Shown: positions 8,124 through 16,098 of the stretch, in pieces
Layout: every line of letters starts with the position of its first letter
How positions within the stretch are numbered: position 1 is the first letter of the stretch
Origin: an uncultured Eubacteriales bacterium
GTDB lineage: Bacteria; Bacillota; Clostridia; Oscillospirales; CAG-272
NCBI GenBank assembly: GCA_934503195.1
Contig: CAKSVM010000046.1
Coordinates: 1 to 25,470, forward strand
Reading direction: 5' to 3'
Length of the DNA: 25,470 nucleotides
Notes under the pieces: model-generated
Told to the model about the DNA's origin: nothing
The model's database searches: none
What the model saw: the letters and a program-made list of their open reading frames with translations, nothing else
Program-made: the position numbers and the translations under genes

Positions 8124-10517
8124 TTGCTTAATGTAAAAACCTCAAAGGATTACAAGGAATTACGGCGCGACTTTCAGACGATGCCGATGAACTGCCGTCC
8201 GGTCCCGTTCTATCATATGGACGGGAGATTCGCGAAGGACGGAAAGCTCACCGACGAGGTCGCCAAGAATATCGCTCTCTACAAAAAGAGCGGCTACGGC
8301 GGACTGACTCCGCTCCCCGTCTCGGCGCAGGGGGAAAGCGAGGGTACTCTTCCCGCTTTCGGCACCGAGGAATATTATGACAGCTACAAGGCACTTCTCG
8401 ACAAGGCGCGCGAGCTTGATATGTCGGTCATCTACTACGACGATCTCGATTTTCCGACCGGACGCGCTGGCGGAGAGATGGCGAGGGTTTTTCCGGAATC
8501 TACCGCGCTGATGCTCAGGAGATTTGAGTACGAGTGCATGGAGGGTCAGACCGTGAAGCGCGCGATCTACGCTGAGGAAGGCTCTAAGCTCATGAGTCTT
8601 GTCGCGGTTGAGGTCGACGACAGGCGGGTCATTGATCTTAGGAAGTTTGTCGAGGGCGACACGCTCGTCTGGGAGGTTCCCGAGGGCAACTGGAACATCG
8701 AGGAATATGTCTGCGTCCCGGCGAAGAACGGCTACGCGAACTTCATGAGCTACGACGCCTCGATGAATTACATCTCACTGACCTACAAGCGTTTCGCCGA
8801 CCGGTATTCGGATTACTTCGGCGATGTCGTGAGAATGACCTTCTATGATGATCTTCAGTACAACGTTCCCAACCGGAGAATGTGGGATTACAACCTGAAC
8901 GAGGTCTTCGAGGAGCGTTACGGCTTTGATCCCGCGCCGTACTATCCCGCGCTCTGGGAGGAGATCGGCGAGGACACCCCGCATTACAAGGCACTTTTCA
9001 TGGACTGCCGCGCGCATATGTTCGCTGACGGATTCTTCAAGGCGGTGGGTGATTTCACACGCCGCTACGGGCTGGCCTCGACCGGACACGTCTGCGAGCC
9101 GAAGGACGCCTCCTGCTCATGGGTATACGGCGACGGATTTTTGTGGCGCCGCCACGGAGGCGCGGTCGGACTCGACATGGTGCATTCATATATGTACGGC
9201 TTCAACGGACTCAAGATCGCGTCAAGCGCGGCCTACAACTACGATATCGGCACGGTCGTATGCGAGATTTACGGAAACTACGGCGTCCTTGACGAGCGGA
9301 TTCTCTACTGCGAGGCGATGAACGCTTTCTCGCGCGGAGTCAACTTCATGATCCCGCATACACTCTGGCTCTCGGGAAAGGCGCGGATTCCGCATGAGGT
9401 CTCGCATCGGAACCCGGAATACAAGGATATAGTTCCTGGACTGAATGATTACATCACGCGCTGCCAGTCGCTGCTCCGCGGAGGACGGCATATCTGCGAT
9501 ATCGCGATGCTCTATCCGATCGAGTCGGTGCATTCTCAGATGGGACTCTACGAGGCCGAGGCGCACGGCTTTGAGTTTTCACAGACGCCCGAGAACACCG
9601 ACTACATGACGCTCATCAACACGATCATGGCCTATTCTGGACACGATCTCACGGTCATCCACCCCGAGGTCATGAACGAAAAGGTCAGCACCGACGACGG
9701 GATGCTCTATCTCAACAACACCGTGAATTTCGAGCGGTTCAGCGTCCTTGTCCTTCCGGGAATGTCGATGATCAGCATTGATAACTTGAGGAAGATAAAG
9801 AAGTTCTGGGACGGCGGCGGAAAGATCATCTCGACCGTCGAGCTTCCGACCCGCGCTTTTGAGTTCATGCCCGACAGAAACCTTGACGACGAGGTCGACC
9901 GGATAGTGAACGAGATCTTCGGCGTGACCGGAAACTCGCATGAGGTTCTTTCGAACGTCTACGAAAACCGCAACGAAAACGGCGGCGTGGCGTATTTCAT
10001 CCCGTCAGACAAGACGGGAGCCGACGGTGTGAGCCATGTCGAGAGCCGCGTGATCGCCGATATCCTCGATAAGCTGAATGTCGCGTTTGACGTTGAGATA
10101 GTCGATATGCCGACGCTTGACGACGGCGGAATGCTGAGTCTTATCTTCCCGGCCTACAAGAACTCGGGAGTCGCCGACGCGATGCTTAAGGGCGGAGTCT
10201 TCGGGCATATCCATAAGCGTCAGGAAAACTGCGACGTGTATTTCTTCTCGAACTCGACGATGGCCGATTACGACGGCGACGTCCTGCTCCGCGGGGAGCT
10301 TAACCCCGAGCTTTGGAATCCGTATACCGGAAAGATAAAGCGTGCCGAGTACGAAAAGGTCAGCTATCACGGCGAAATTTACACAAAGCTTCCGATGCGG
10401 CTTGAGAGCGGGACGTCGGTCTTCGTCGTCAGCGGCGGGGATAAGGATATCTTCGACTTCATCCGCGACATGGGCGAGCCCGGTAAGATAACCGAATTCG
10501 TTCCCGAGGAAAAGTGA
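8124..10517 (+). CDS. Putative GH106-like glycoside hydrolase (alpha-L-rhamnosidase family)
   Basis: About 797 residues, likely a large multidomain glycosidase related to GH106, whose characterised members release L-rhamnose from plant polysaccharides. Seen: an N-terminal RPVPFYHMDGRF strand (25-36), YYDDLDFPTGRAGG (about 104-117, a GH106-style block), a barrel with TFYDDLQYNVP and TGHVCEPKDAS, a middle Rossmann-like section (ICDIAMLYPIESVHSQ, then FSVLVLPGMSMIS), and a C-terminal beta-sandwich with LNPELWNPYTGKI. I take the TTG at 8124 as start because AAGGAG sits 9 nt upstream; a TTG at 8115 abuts it and is too close. No signal peptide, so it acts on imported oligosaccharides. It heads an operon with the M50 gene 4 nt downstream. 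Substrate is inferred from family only. Confidence 0.75.
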   Translation: MLNVKTSKDYKELRRDFQTMPMNCRPVPFYHMDGRFAKDGKLTDEVAKNIALYKKSGYGGLTPLPVSAQGESEGTLPAFGTEEYYDSYKALLDKARELDMSVIYYDDLDFPTGRAGGEMARVFPESTALMLRRFEYECMEGQTVKRAIYAEEGSKLMSLVAVEVDDRRVIDLRKFVEGDTLVWEVPEGNWNIEEYVCVPAKNGYANFMSYDASMNYISLTYKRFADRYSDYFGDVVRMTFYDDLQYNVPNRRMWDYNLNEVFEERYGFDPAPYYPALWEEIGEDTPHYKALFMDCRAHMFADGFFKAVGDFTRRYGLASTGHVCEPKDASCSWVYGDGFLWRRHGGAVGLDMVHSYMYGFNGLKIASSAAYNYDIGTVVCEIYGNYGVLDERILYCEAMNAFSRGVNFMIPHTLWLSGKARIPHEVSHRNPEYKDIVPGLNDYITRCQSLLRGGRHICDIAMLYPIESVHSQMGLYEAEAHGFEFSQTPENTDYMTLINTIMAYSGHDLTVIHPEVMNEKVSTDDGMLYLNNTVNFERFSVLVLPGMSMISIDNLRKIKKFWDGGGKIISTVELPTRAFEFMPDRNLDDEVDRIVNEIFGVTGNSHEVLSNVYENRNENGGVAYFIPSDKTGADGVSHVESRVIADILDKLNVAFDVEIVDMPTLDDGGMLSLIFPAYKNSGVADAMLKGGVFGHIHKRQENCDVYFFSNSTMADYDGDVLLRGELNPELWNPYTGKIKRAEYEKVSYHGEIYTKLPMRLESGTSVFVVSGGDKDIFDFIRDMGEPGKITEFVPEEK

Positions 10518-10521
10518 GCGT

Positions 10522-11616
10522 ATGAGCCGGAGACTCGGAAAATTCGTCGCGGTCGGAATCTACTCGCTCTCGGGCGTGGCCTGCGGACTCATGTTCGGCA
10601 AGGTCTATGACGACACCGGAAATTTCGTGATCTCGTTTCTGACGCTGATGATCGGAATGTATCTCGGGTTTATCCTGAGCATCGGGATTCACGAGGCGGG
10701 GCATCTTGTCTTCGGGCTTCTTTCGGGATATAAGTTCATCTCATACCGTCTCGGGAACCTGATGATCATAAAAAAGGACGGGAAGCTCTGCCTCAGGCGT
10801 TTTTCGCTCGCCGGAACGGCCGGTCAGTGTCTTATGAGTCCGCCTGAGATGAAGGACGGAAAAATCCCGTGCGTGAACTTTAATCTCGGCGGCGCGGTCT
10901 TCAATCTTGTCGCGGGCGCGGTGTTTCTGGCGGTCTCGGTATGCCTCGGGATGAATCCTCTCTATGGTATGATCGCGGCGATAAACTTTGGCACCGGACT
11001 CTCAAACGGAATCCCGCTCCATGTGGGGCTTATTGACAACGACGGAATGAACGCGCTCTCGCTCGGAAGAAGTCAGACGGCGATGAAGGCCTTCGTGACA
11101 CAGCTCCGCGTCGCGGCCGCGCAGACCGAGGGAAAGCGGCTTCGCGAGCTTCCCGACGAGTGGTTTGAGCTTCCGTCGCCCGATGAAATGAAGGAGAACG
11201 CCCTTGCCGCGACGGTCGGGGTTCTCGCGGCGAACCGGAAGCTTGACGCGCTTGATCTTGAGGGTTCAAAGGAGATTCTCGGAAGGCTTTTAAGCTCGCC
11301 GGCGACGCTCGGACTTCACAGGATGCTTCTGCGTCTGGATCTCGCGTCGATAGAATATCTGACCGGGGACAAAAGCGGCGGCGACCGGATAATGGAGTCG
11401 AAGGACGTGAAAAATCTCATAAAGGCGATGAAGGGGAATATTTCGATCCTTCGCGCCGAATACATCGCCGCGAAGGCGGACGGACGTCCGACCGGGGAGA
11501 TAATGAAGCGTTTTGAGCGCGCGGCGGCGTCCTATCCGTACGCGGGGGATGTCCGGAGCGAGCGTGAGATCATCGCGCTGGCGGAGGAGAGGATTGTGGG
11601 AGATCCTCGTGTATGA
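10522..11616 (+). CDS. M50-type (site-2 protease-like) membrane metallopeptidase
   Basis: This 364-residue protein has hydrophobic segments at about 7-26 and 34-67, the second containing the zinc motif HEAGH (H57, E58, H61), with further membrane segments around 121-160. A second motif, NGIPLHVGLIDNDG (162-175), provides D174 as the likely third zinc ligand, as in M50 proteases. The C-terminal 170 residues are soluble, helical and unrecognised. M50 enzymes cut transmembrane segments of regulators or signal peptides; the target here is unknown. It starts 4 nt after the GH106-like stop with only a weak GAGGA, so translation is probably coupled to it. Site-2 proteases are not normally operon partners of glycosidases, which makes the pairing odd. 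Confidence 0.75.
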   Translation: MSRRLGKFVAVGIYSLSGVACGLMFGKVYDDTGNFVISFLTLMIGMYLGFILSIGIHEAGHLVFGLLSGYKFISYRLGNLMIIKKDGKLCLRRFSLAGTAGQCLMSPPEMKDGKIPCVNFNLGGAVFNLVAGAVFLAVSVCLGMNPLYGMIAAINFGTGLSNGIPLHVGLIDNDGMNALSLGRSQTAMKAFVTQLRVAAAQTEGKRLRELPDEWFELPSPDEMKENALAATVGVLAANRKLDALDLEGSKEILGRLLSSPATLGLHRMLLRLDLASIEYLTGDKSGGDRIMESKDVKNLIKAMKGNISILRAEYIAAKADGRPTGEIMKRFERAAASYPYAGDVRSEREIIALAEERIVGDPRV

Positions 11617-11717
11617 GACGCGATTTATAAGCGTCAGGCAAGAGCGTACGCTGAAGAAACAAACCGTTCAGGAAAGCCCGCTATCATAAAGAGAATAACT
11701 TTGGAAAGGAAACCAAA
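11617..11717 (+). other. Intergenic region before the M3 peptidase gene
   Basis: No gene fits here. The segment holds the perfect 10-bp palindrome AGCGTACGCT near 11652-11661 and AAAGGA before the ATG at 11718. I find no consensus promoter and no terminator with a T tract, so read-through from the M50 gene is possible. Confidence 0.4.
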
Positions 11718-13397
11718 ATGAAATTCACCGAAATGCCCTATGAGCGTGTCGACCTCGACACGCTCGGAAAAGAATACGACTCGCTCACCGAGAGGGTGAA
11801 GTCCGCGAAGGACGGCGAAACTCTCGTGGAACTCTTCCGCGAGAGGGAGAAGCTCTCGATCCACCTCGCTACGATGACCAGCCTTGCATATGTCAGAAAC
11901 TCGATAAACACGAACGACAAGTTCTATGAGGCCGAGCAGGAATTCTATGACAGCTCGCTCCCCGCGTTCGAGGAGCATAATCAGAAGCTCACCCTCGCGT
12001 TCTATGAGTCGCCGCACAGGGAAGCACTCGAAAAGCTCGTCGGAAGTCTGGTCTTCAAAAATATCGGAATCGAACTCAAAACCTTCTCGCCTGAGATCAT
12101 CGACGAACTCGGACGCGAGAATCAGCTTGTCAGCGAATATCAGAAGCTCATCGCGTCGGCAAGGATCGATTTCGACGGAAAGAAGCTCAACGTGTCACAG
12201 CTGGCCGCTTACAAGCAGTCGCCCGACCGGAATGTGCGTCACGCGGCGTATATGGCCGAGAGCGGATTCTATATGGAAAACGCAAAAAAGCTCGACTCCA
12301 TCTTCGACGAGCTCGTTAAGGTCCGCACGGCGGCGGCAAAGAAGCTCGGATTCAATAGCTTCACCGAACTCGGATATCTCCGCCAGATTAGAAACTGCTA
12401 CACGCCCGGAATGGTCGCGGCGTTCAGAAAGCAGGTCGTCTCCGAGATCGTGCCGATCGTCATGGAGCTCAAGAAAAAGCAGGCCGAAAGAATCGGAGTG
12501 AGCGGCGATCTTCATATCTGGGACGACGTTTACCGCTTCGCCGACGGAAACCCGAAGCCGCTCGGAACCCCTGAGGACATCATGGCGGCCGGAAAGAAAA
12601 TGTACGAGGAAATGTCGCCCGAGACGGCTGAGTTCATAAACTTCATGTACGACAACGAGCTTCTCGATCTTGTCGCCAAGGAGGGCAAGGCGGTCGGCGG
12701 ATACTGCACCGAGTTCCCCGAGTACAAGGCTCCCTTCATCTTCTCGAACTTCAACGGGACGGCCGATGACGTCGGAGTCCTGACCCATGAGGCCGGACAC
12801 GCTTTCGCGGCTTACACCGCGCGTAATTTTGAGTTCCGTGAGAACGCCGAACCAACGATGGAATCCTGCGAGTGCCATTCGATGTCGATGGAATTCTTCG
12901 CGTGGAAGTGGCTGGATCTCTTCTACGGCGAGGCGACCGACCGCGCCAAGTTCTGTCATCTTGAGGAAGCTCTCTTCTTCTTGCCCTACGGCTGTATGGT
13001 CGACCACTTCCAGCATATAATCTACGACAACCCCGATCTGACCCCGGCCGAACGCAACGCCGAGTGGCTGAAGCTCGAAAAGCTCTACCGTCCCTACATG
13101 GATTTCGGCGACGTTGATTTCTACGCGAACGGACGCGGCTGGCAGAGACAGCTACACATCTATCATTATCCCTTCTACTACATCGATTACTGCCTCGCGC
13201 AGACGGTCTCGCTTGAGTTCTGGAGCCTGATGCGGAAGGATTACAGGGATGCGTGGGAGAGATATCTCAAGTTCGTCCGCGTCGGCGGAAAGAAGACCTT
13301 CGTCGGACTCTGCGAGACAGCGGGGATCGCGGTTCCGTTTGAGGACGGCGCGCTGAAGACGGTTGCCGACTCGGCACTCGATTATCTCGGAAAATAA
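11718..13397 (+). CDS. M3 family oligoendopeptidase (PepF-like)
   Basis: A 559-residue cytosolic zinc oligopeptidase that would trim short peptides. The active site is VLTHEAGHAFAAY with H357, E358 and H361; the third zinc ligand is probably E385 in MESCECHSMSMEFF, 28 residues after H357 as usual for M3. The N-terminal half (1-200) is the helical prolyl-oligopeptidase-independent lobe typical of oligopeptidase F. Length matches bacterial M3 oligoendopeptidases of about 560-600 residues. AAAGGA precedes the ATG. The gene is closed by a strong terminator at 13401, so it stands alone or ends a read-through transcript. Identity is secure at family level; the precise subfamily is not. Confidence 0.93.
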   Translation: MKFTEMPYERVDLDTLGKEYDSLTERVKSAKDGETLVELFREREKLSIHLATMTSLAYVRNSINTNDKFYEAEQEFYDSSLPAFEEHNQKLTLAFYESPHREALEKLVGSLVFKNIGIELKTFSPEIIDELGRENQLVSEYQKLIASARIDFDGKKLNVSQLAAYKQSPDRNVRHAAYMAESGFYMENAKKLDSIFDELVKVRTAAAKKLGFNSFTELGYLRQIRNCYTPGMVAAFRKQVVSEIVPIVMELKKKQAERIGVSGDLHIWDDVYRFADGNPKPLGTPEDIMAAGKKMYEEMSPETAEFINFMYDNELLDLVAKEGKAVGGYCTEFPEYKAPFIFSNFNGTADDVGVLTHEAGHAFAAYTARNFEFRENAEPTMESCECHSMSMEFFAWKWLDLFYGEATDRAKFCHLEEALFFLPYGCMVDHFQHIIYDNPDLTPAERNAEWLKLEKLYRPYMDFGDVDFYANGRGWQRQLHIYHYPFYYIDYCLAQTVSLEFWSLMRKDYRDAWERYLKFVRVGGKKTFVGLCETAGIAVPFEDGALKTVADSALDYLGK

Positions 13398-13400
13398 GAA

Positions 13401-13425
13401 AAAGGCGGCGTCTGCCGCCTTTTTT
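13401..13425 (+). terminator. Intrinsic terminator after the M3 peptidase gene
   Basis: AAAGGCGGC/GCCGCCTTT stem with GTCT loop runs into a T tract of eight. It starts 3 nt after the TAA and separates the peptidase from the kinase gene. Confidence 0.92.
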
Positions 13426-13458
13426 GGAGTCCGATTTTCAAAAGAAACGGAGGAAAAC

Positions 13459-14139
13459 ATGGGCTTCTTCTCAAAACGAACCGAAAAACGCATCGCCGCC
13501 TATCAGGAGGAACTGCTGAAGACGCATTACAACGAGGTCGACAATATGTATAAACAGATGCGCGGCTGGCGTCATGACTACCGGAATCACATACAGACGA
13601 TGAAGGTCTACGCCGCGAACGGCGACCTTGACGCGATAAAACGCTACCTCGACCTCCTTGACAGCGATCTGAACACTGTCGATACCGTGATAAAAACCGG
13701 AAATCCGATGACCGACGCGATTCTCAACTCAAAGATCTCGATTGCGAAGGCGAAGGGAATCGACGTCACCGCTGACGCGCGTATTCCGGTCAAGCTCAGC
13801 TTTTCGGAGGTCGATCTCTGCTCGATTATCGGAAATCTCTTCGAAAACGCGATCGACGCGAGCATGGAGCTTCCGCAGAACGAGCGGAAAATCCGCGTCT
13901 ATATGGACATGAAGGCAAATCAGCTCTATATCTCCTTCACGAATTTCACGGCGGCGAAGAAGCTGACGAAGGCCGGGAATCTCTTCAGAACGACAAAGGG
14001 AGAGGGACACGGCTTCGGGCTTTCAAGGATAAACTCAATCGTGAAAAAGCTCGGCGGATATATGAGACTGGGAAGCGAGGACGGCGCGTTCACGGCCGAG
14101 ATTCTGCTCCCGCAGAAGGATGAAAACAGCGAGAAATAA
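13459..14139 (+). CDS. Sensorless GHKL (AgrC/HPK10-type) histidine kinase
   Basis: A 226-residue soluble kinase. The H-box RGWRHDYRNH (35-44) places the phospho-acceptor at H39 and is the HPK10 signature seen in AgrC and ComD. The N-box is GNLFENAIDAS (N130) and the G-box is GEGHGFGLS (181-189) in a HATPase_c_5-like domain. The usual N-terminal six- or seven-helix receptor is absent: only about 34 residues precede the H-box. The start at ATG 13459 is set by GGAGG 5 nt upstream; an in-frame extension back to 13363 would run into the peptidase gene and its terminator. No LytTR response regulator lies in the window. The next gene's promoter carries a LytTR-like repeat, suggesting a functional link. 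Confidence 0.88.
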   Translation: MGFFSKRTEKRIAAYQEELLKTHYNEVDNMYKQMRGWRHDYRNHIQTMKVYAANGDLDAIKRYLDLLDSDLNTVDTVIKTGNPMTDAILNSKISIAKAKGIDVTADARIPVKLSFSEVDLCSIIGNLFENAIDASMELPQNERKIRVYMDMKANQLYISFTNFTAAKKLTKAGNLFRTTKGEGHGFGLSRINSIVKKLGGYMRLGSEDGAFTAEILLPQKDENSEK

Positions 14140-14159
14140 TTCGTAACCAGACATAACTT

Positions 14160-14189
14160 ACAATTCGTCCCCCGAAAACGACAATTCGT
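14160..14189 (+). promoter_or_regulatory. Tandem direct repeat resembling a LytTR response-regulator site
   Basis: ACAATTCGT occurs at 14160-14168 and again at 14181-14189, separated by exactly 12 bp, a 21-bp period (two helical turns). LytTR regulators such as AgrA and ComE bind 9-bp direct repeats with 12-13 bp spacing and ACAnTT-like cores. The second repeat ends 9 bp before a poor -35 box, as expected for an activated promoter. A degenerate copy, ATAATTCGT (14136-14144), overlaps the kinase stop codon. The binding protein is inferred. Confidence 0.65.
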
Positions 14190-14198
14190 CCCCGGAAT

Positions 14199-14227
14199 GT
14201 GCCATGAGCGATTTTTTGTGATATAAT
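14199..14227 (+). promoter_or_regulatory. Extended -10 promoter of the ABC exporter pair, weak -35
   Basis: TGATATAAT gives an extended -10 (TATAAT at 14222-14227). At 17 bp upstream only GTGCCA is found, a 4/6 match to TTGACA. A perfect -10 with a weak -35 just downstream of tandem repeats fits an activator-dependent promoter. Confidence 0.7.
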
Positions 14228-14256
14228 AGAATCACAGACAAGGAAAGGATGATTCC

Positions 14257-16098
14257 ATGAAAAACAAAAAGGAAAAACAGCCAAAACCGAAATACAACAT
14301 GGCGCAGAACTCACTCTACATGGTGAGGCTCGCGTGGACGTCGGGCGAGAAGAAGGTCGTGATTCTCGGGCTTCTGACGGCGGCGCTGACGGTCATGACG
14401 AATGTCGTCAATCTTTACATATCGCCCTCGATACTCTCGGCCGTCGAGAGAAAGGTCGGAATCGGGGAGCTTATCCTGACGATTCTCGGCTTCACGCTGG
14501 CGACAATGCTTCTGGCGGCGGCCTCTGGCTATGTCGCGGAAAATATCATGTACGGGCGCATAAGCGTCAGAACCGAGATAATAAGACGGCTCAACCGCAA
14601 GATGTCGACGACCTCATACCCCAATCTCGAGGACGAGAAGTTCAGAAAGCTGAGCTCCAGATCAAGCGAATGCACCAGCGGCAACAATCAGGCTACCGAG
14701 GCGGTCTGGGGAACGCTCACCTCACTTCTTACGAACGCCGCGGGGTTCGTGATCTACATTCTGCTCCTGACAAACGCGCAGCCGGTTCTGATCGCCATAA
14801 TCCTCGTGACCTCGATGGTGAGCTACTTTGTCGGAAACTATCTCGGCGGCTATGAATACCGTCACCGCGACGAGCAGGCCGTCATTGACAAGCATATGGG
14901 CTATATGTACGACAGCATGAGAAGCTTTGACAACGCGAAGGATGTCCGTATCTTCGGCCTTCGTCCGTGGATTGACGAGGTTTATACGAAGGCGCGGGAC
15001 GCCGGAATCGCGTTTCAGGCGAAGGCGAACGGAATCAGCTTCTGGGGAAGCGTGGTCGACCTTGTGATGGCGTTTCTCAGAAACGGCGCGGCGTATGCCT
15101 ACCTTATCGTTCTCGTGATTAACAAAGGACTCAGCGTTCCCGAATTCTTACTCCTCTTCTCGGCGGTCGGCGGATTCTCGTCATGGGTTACCGGAATACT
15201 CGGAAATCTGAACACGCTTCATAAGCAGTCGCAGGATCTTTCGACCGTGCGTGAGTGCCTTGAATATCCCGAGCCGTTCAGGTTTGACGAGGGCGAACAC
15301 ATCAAGGCCGATCCCGAAAGAAAGTATGAGCTCAGACTCGAAAACGTCTCGTTCCGCTATCCCGGCGCGGAAAAATTCACGCTTGAGAATATAAATCTGA
15401 CCCTGCGTCCGGGCGAAAAACTCGCGGTCGTCGGACTCAACGGCGCGGGAAAAACGACGCTCATAAAGCTGCTCTGCGGCTTCTACGACCCGACTGAGGG
15501 ACGCGTGACGCTCGACGGAAAGGATATCCGCGGCTATAACCGCAGGGATTACTACACGCTCTTCTCGGCGGTATTCCAGACCTTCTCACTCATCGCCGGA
15601 ACGGTAAAGACAAACGTCGCGCAGAGCGAGGAGAATATCGACATGGAGCGCGTGAAGGACTGTGTCGAAAAGGCCGGGCTCACCGAAAAGATCGGGTCGC
15701 TCCCCGAAGGGTATGACACAAAGCTCGACAGATGGGTCTATGAGGACGCCACGATGCTTTCGGGCGGCGAGACTCAGCGGCTGATGCTGGCGCGCGCGCT
15801 TTATAAAAACGCTCCGTTCGTGATACTCGACGAGCCGACGGCCGCGCTTGACCCGATCGCCGAGGCCGATATGTATAACAAATACAACGAGATGACAAAG
15901 GGAAGATCCTCGGTCTATATCTCGCACCGTCTCGCCTCGACCCGCTTCTGCGACCGGATAATCCTCATCGAAAACGGCGGAATCGGTGAGGAGGGCACTC
16001 ACGACGAGCTTATGGCGAAGGGCGGAAGATACGCCGAGCTGTTCGGAGTCCAGAGCAAGTACTACAAGGAGGGTAAGTCGGATGAGGAAGCGGAATAA
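14257..16098 (+). CDS. ABC exporter half-subunit A (permease-ATPase fusion)
   Basis: A 613-residue type IV ABC exporter subunit. Membrane helices lie between about 33 and 320. The ATPase has Walker A GLNGAGKTT (393-401), Q441, LSGGE (501-505), Walker B FVILDE (D525/E526) and H557 in ISHR. It has no peptidase domain and no zinc ribbon, so it differs from the 751-6103 system. AAGGA precedes the ATG. It overlaps the next gene by 17 nt and surely forms a heterodimer with it. Substrate unknown; the upstream AgrC-like kinase and LytTR-like site suggest peptide or antimicrobial export, by analogy only. Confidence 0.92.
   Translation: MKNKKEKQPKPKYNMAQNSLYMVRLAWTSGEKKVVILGLLTAALTVMTNVVNLYISPSILSAVERKVGIGELILTILGFTLATMLLAAASGYVAENIMYGRISVRTEIIRRLNRKMSTTSYPNLEDEKFRKLSSRSSECTSGNNQATEAVWGTLTSLLTNAAGFVIYILLLTNAQPVLIAIILVTSMVSYFVGNYLGGYEYRHRDEQAVIDKHMGYMYDSMRSFDNAKDVRIFGLRPWIDEVYTKARDAGIAFQAKANGISFWGSVVDLVMAFLRNGAAYAYLIVLVINKGLSVPEFLLLFSAVGGFSSWVTGILGNLNTLHKQSQDLSTVRECLEYPEPFRFDEGEHIKADPERKYELRLENVSFRYPGAEKFTLENINLTLRPGEKLAVVGLNGAGKTTLIKLLCGFYDPTEGRVTLDGKDIRGYNRRDYYTLFSAVFQTFSLIAGTVKTNVAQSEENIDMERVKDCVEKAGLTEKIGSLPEGYDTKLDRWVYEDATMLSGGETQRLMLARALYKNAPFVILDEPTAALDPIAEADMYNKYNEMTKGRSSVYISHRLASTRFCDRIILIENGGIGEEGTHDELMAKGGRYAELFGVQSKYYKEGKSDEEAE

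Noticed and set aside
11670..11690. Single ACCGTTCAG match to a LytTR half-site before the M3 peptidase gene
   Set aside because: There is no partner repeat at 21-bp spacing and no clear promoter, so a chance match is more likely.
12195..13016. Minus-strand open frame of about 273 codons inside the M3 peptidase gene
   Set aside because: It is a shadow of the peptidase codons, with no RBS and no domain.
13363..13458. Upstream extension of the histidine kinase into the peptidase gene
   Set aside because: The extension would be encoded across the peptidase stop and its terminator hairpin, and a good SD sits right before the ATG at 13459.
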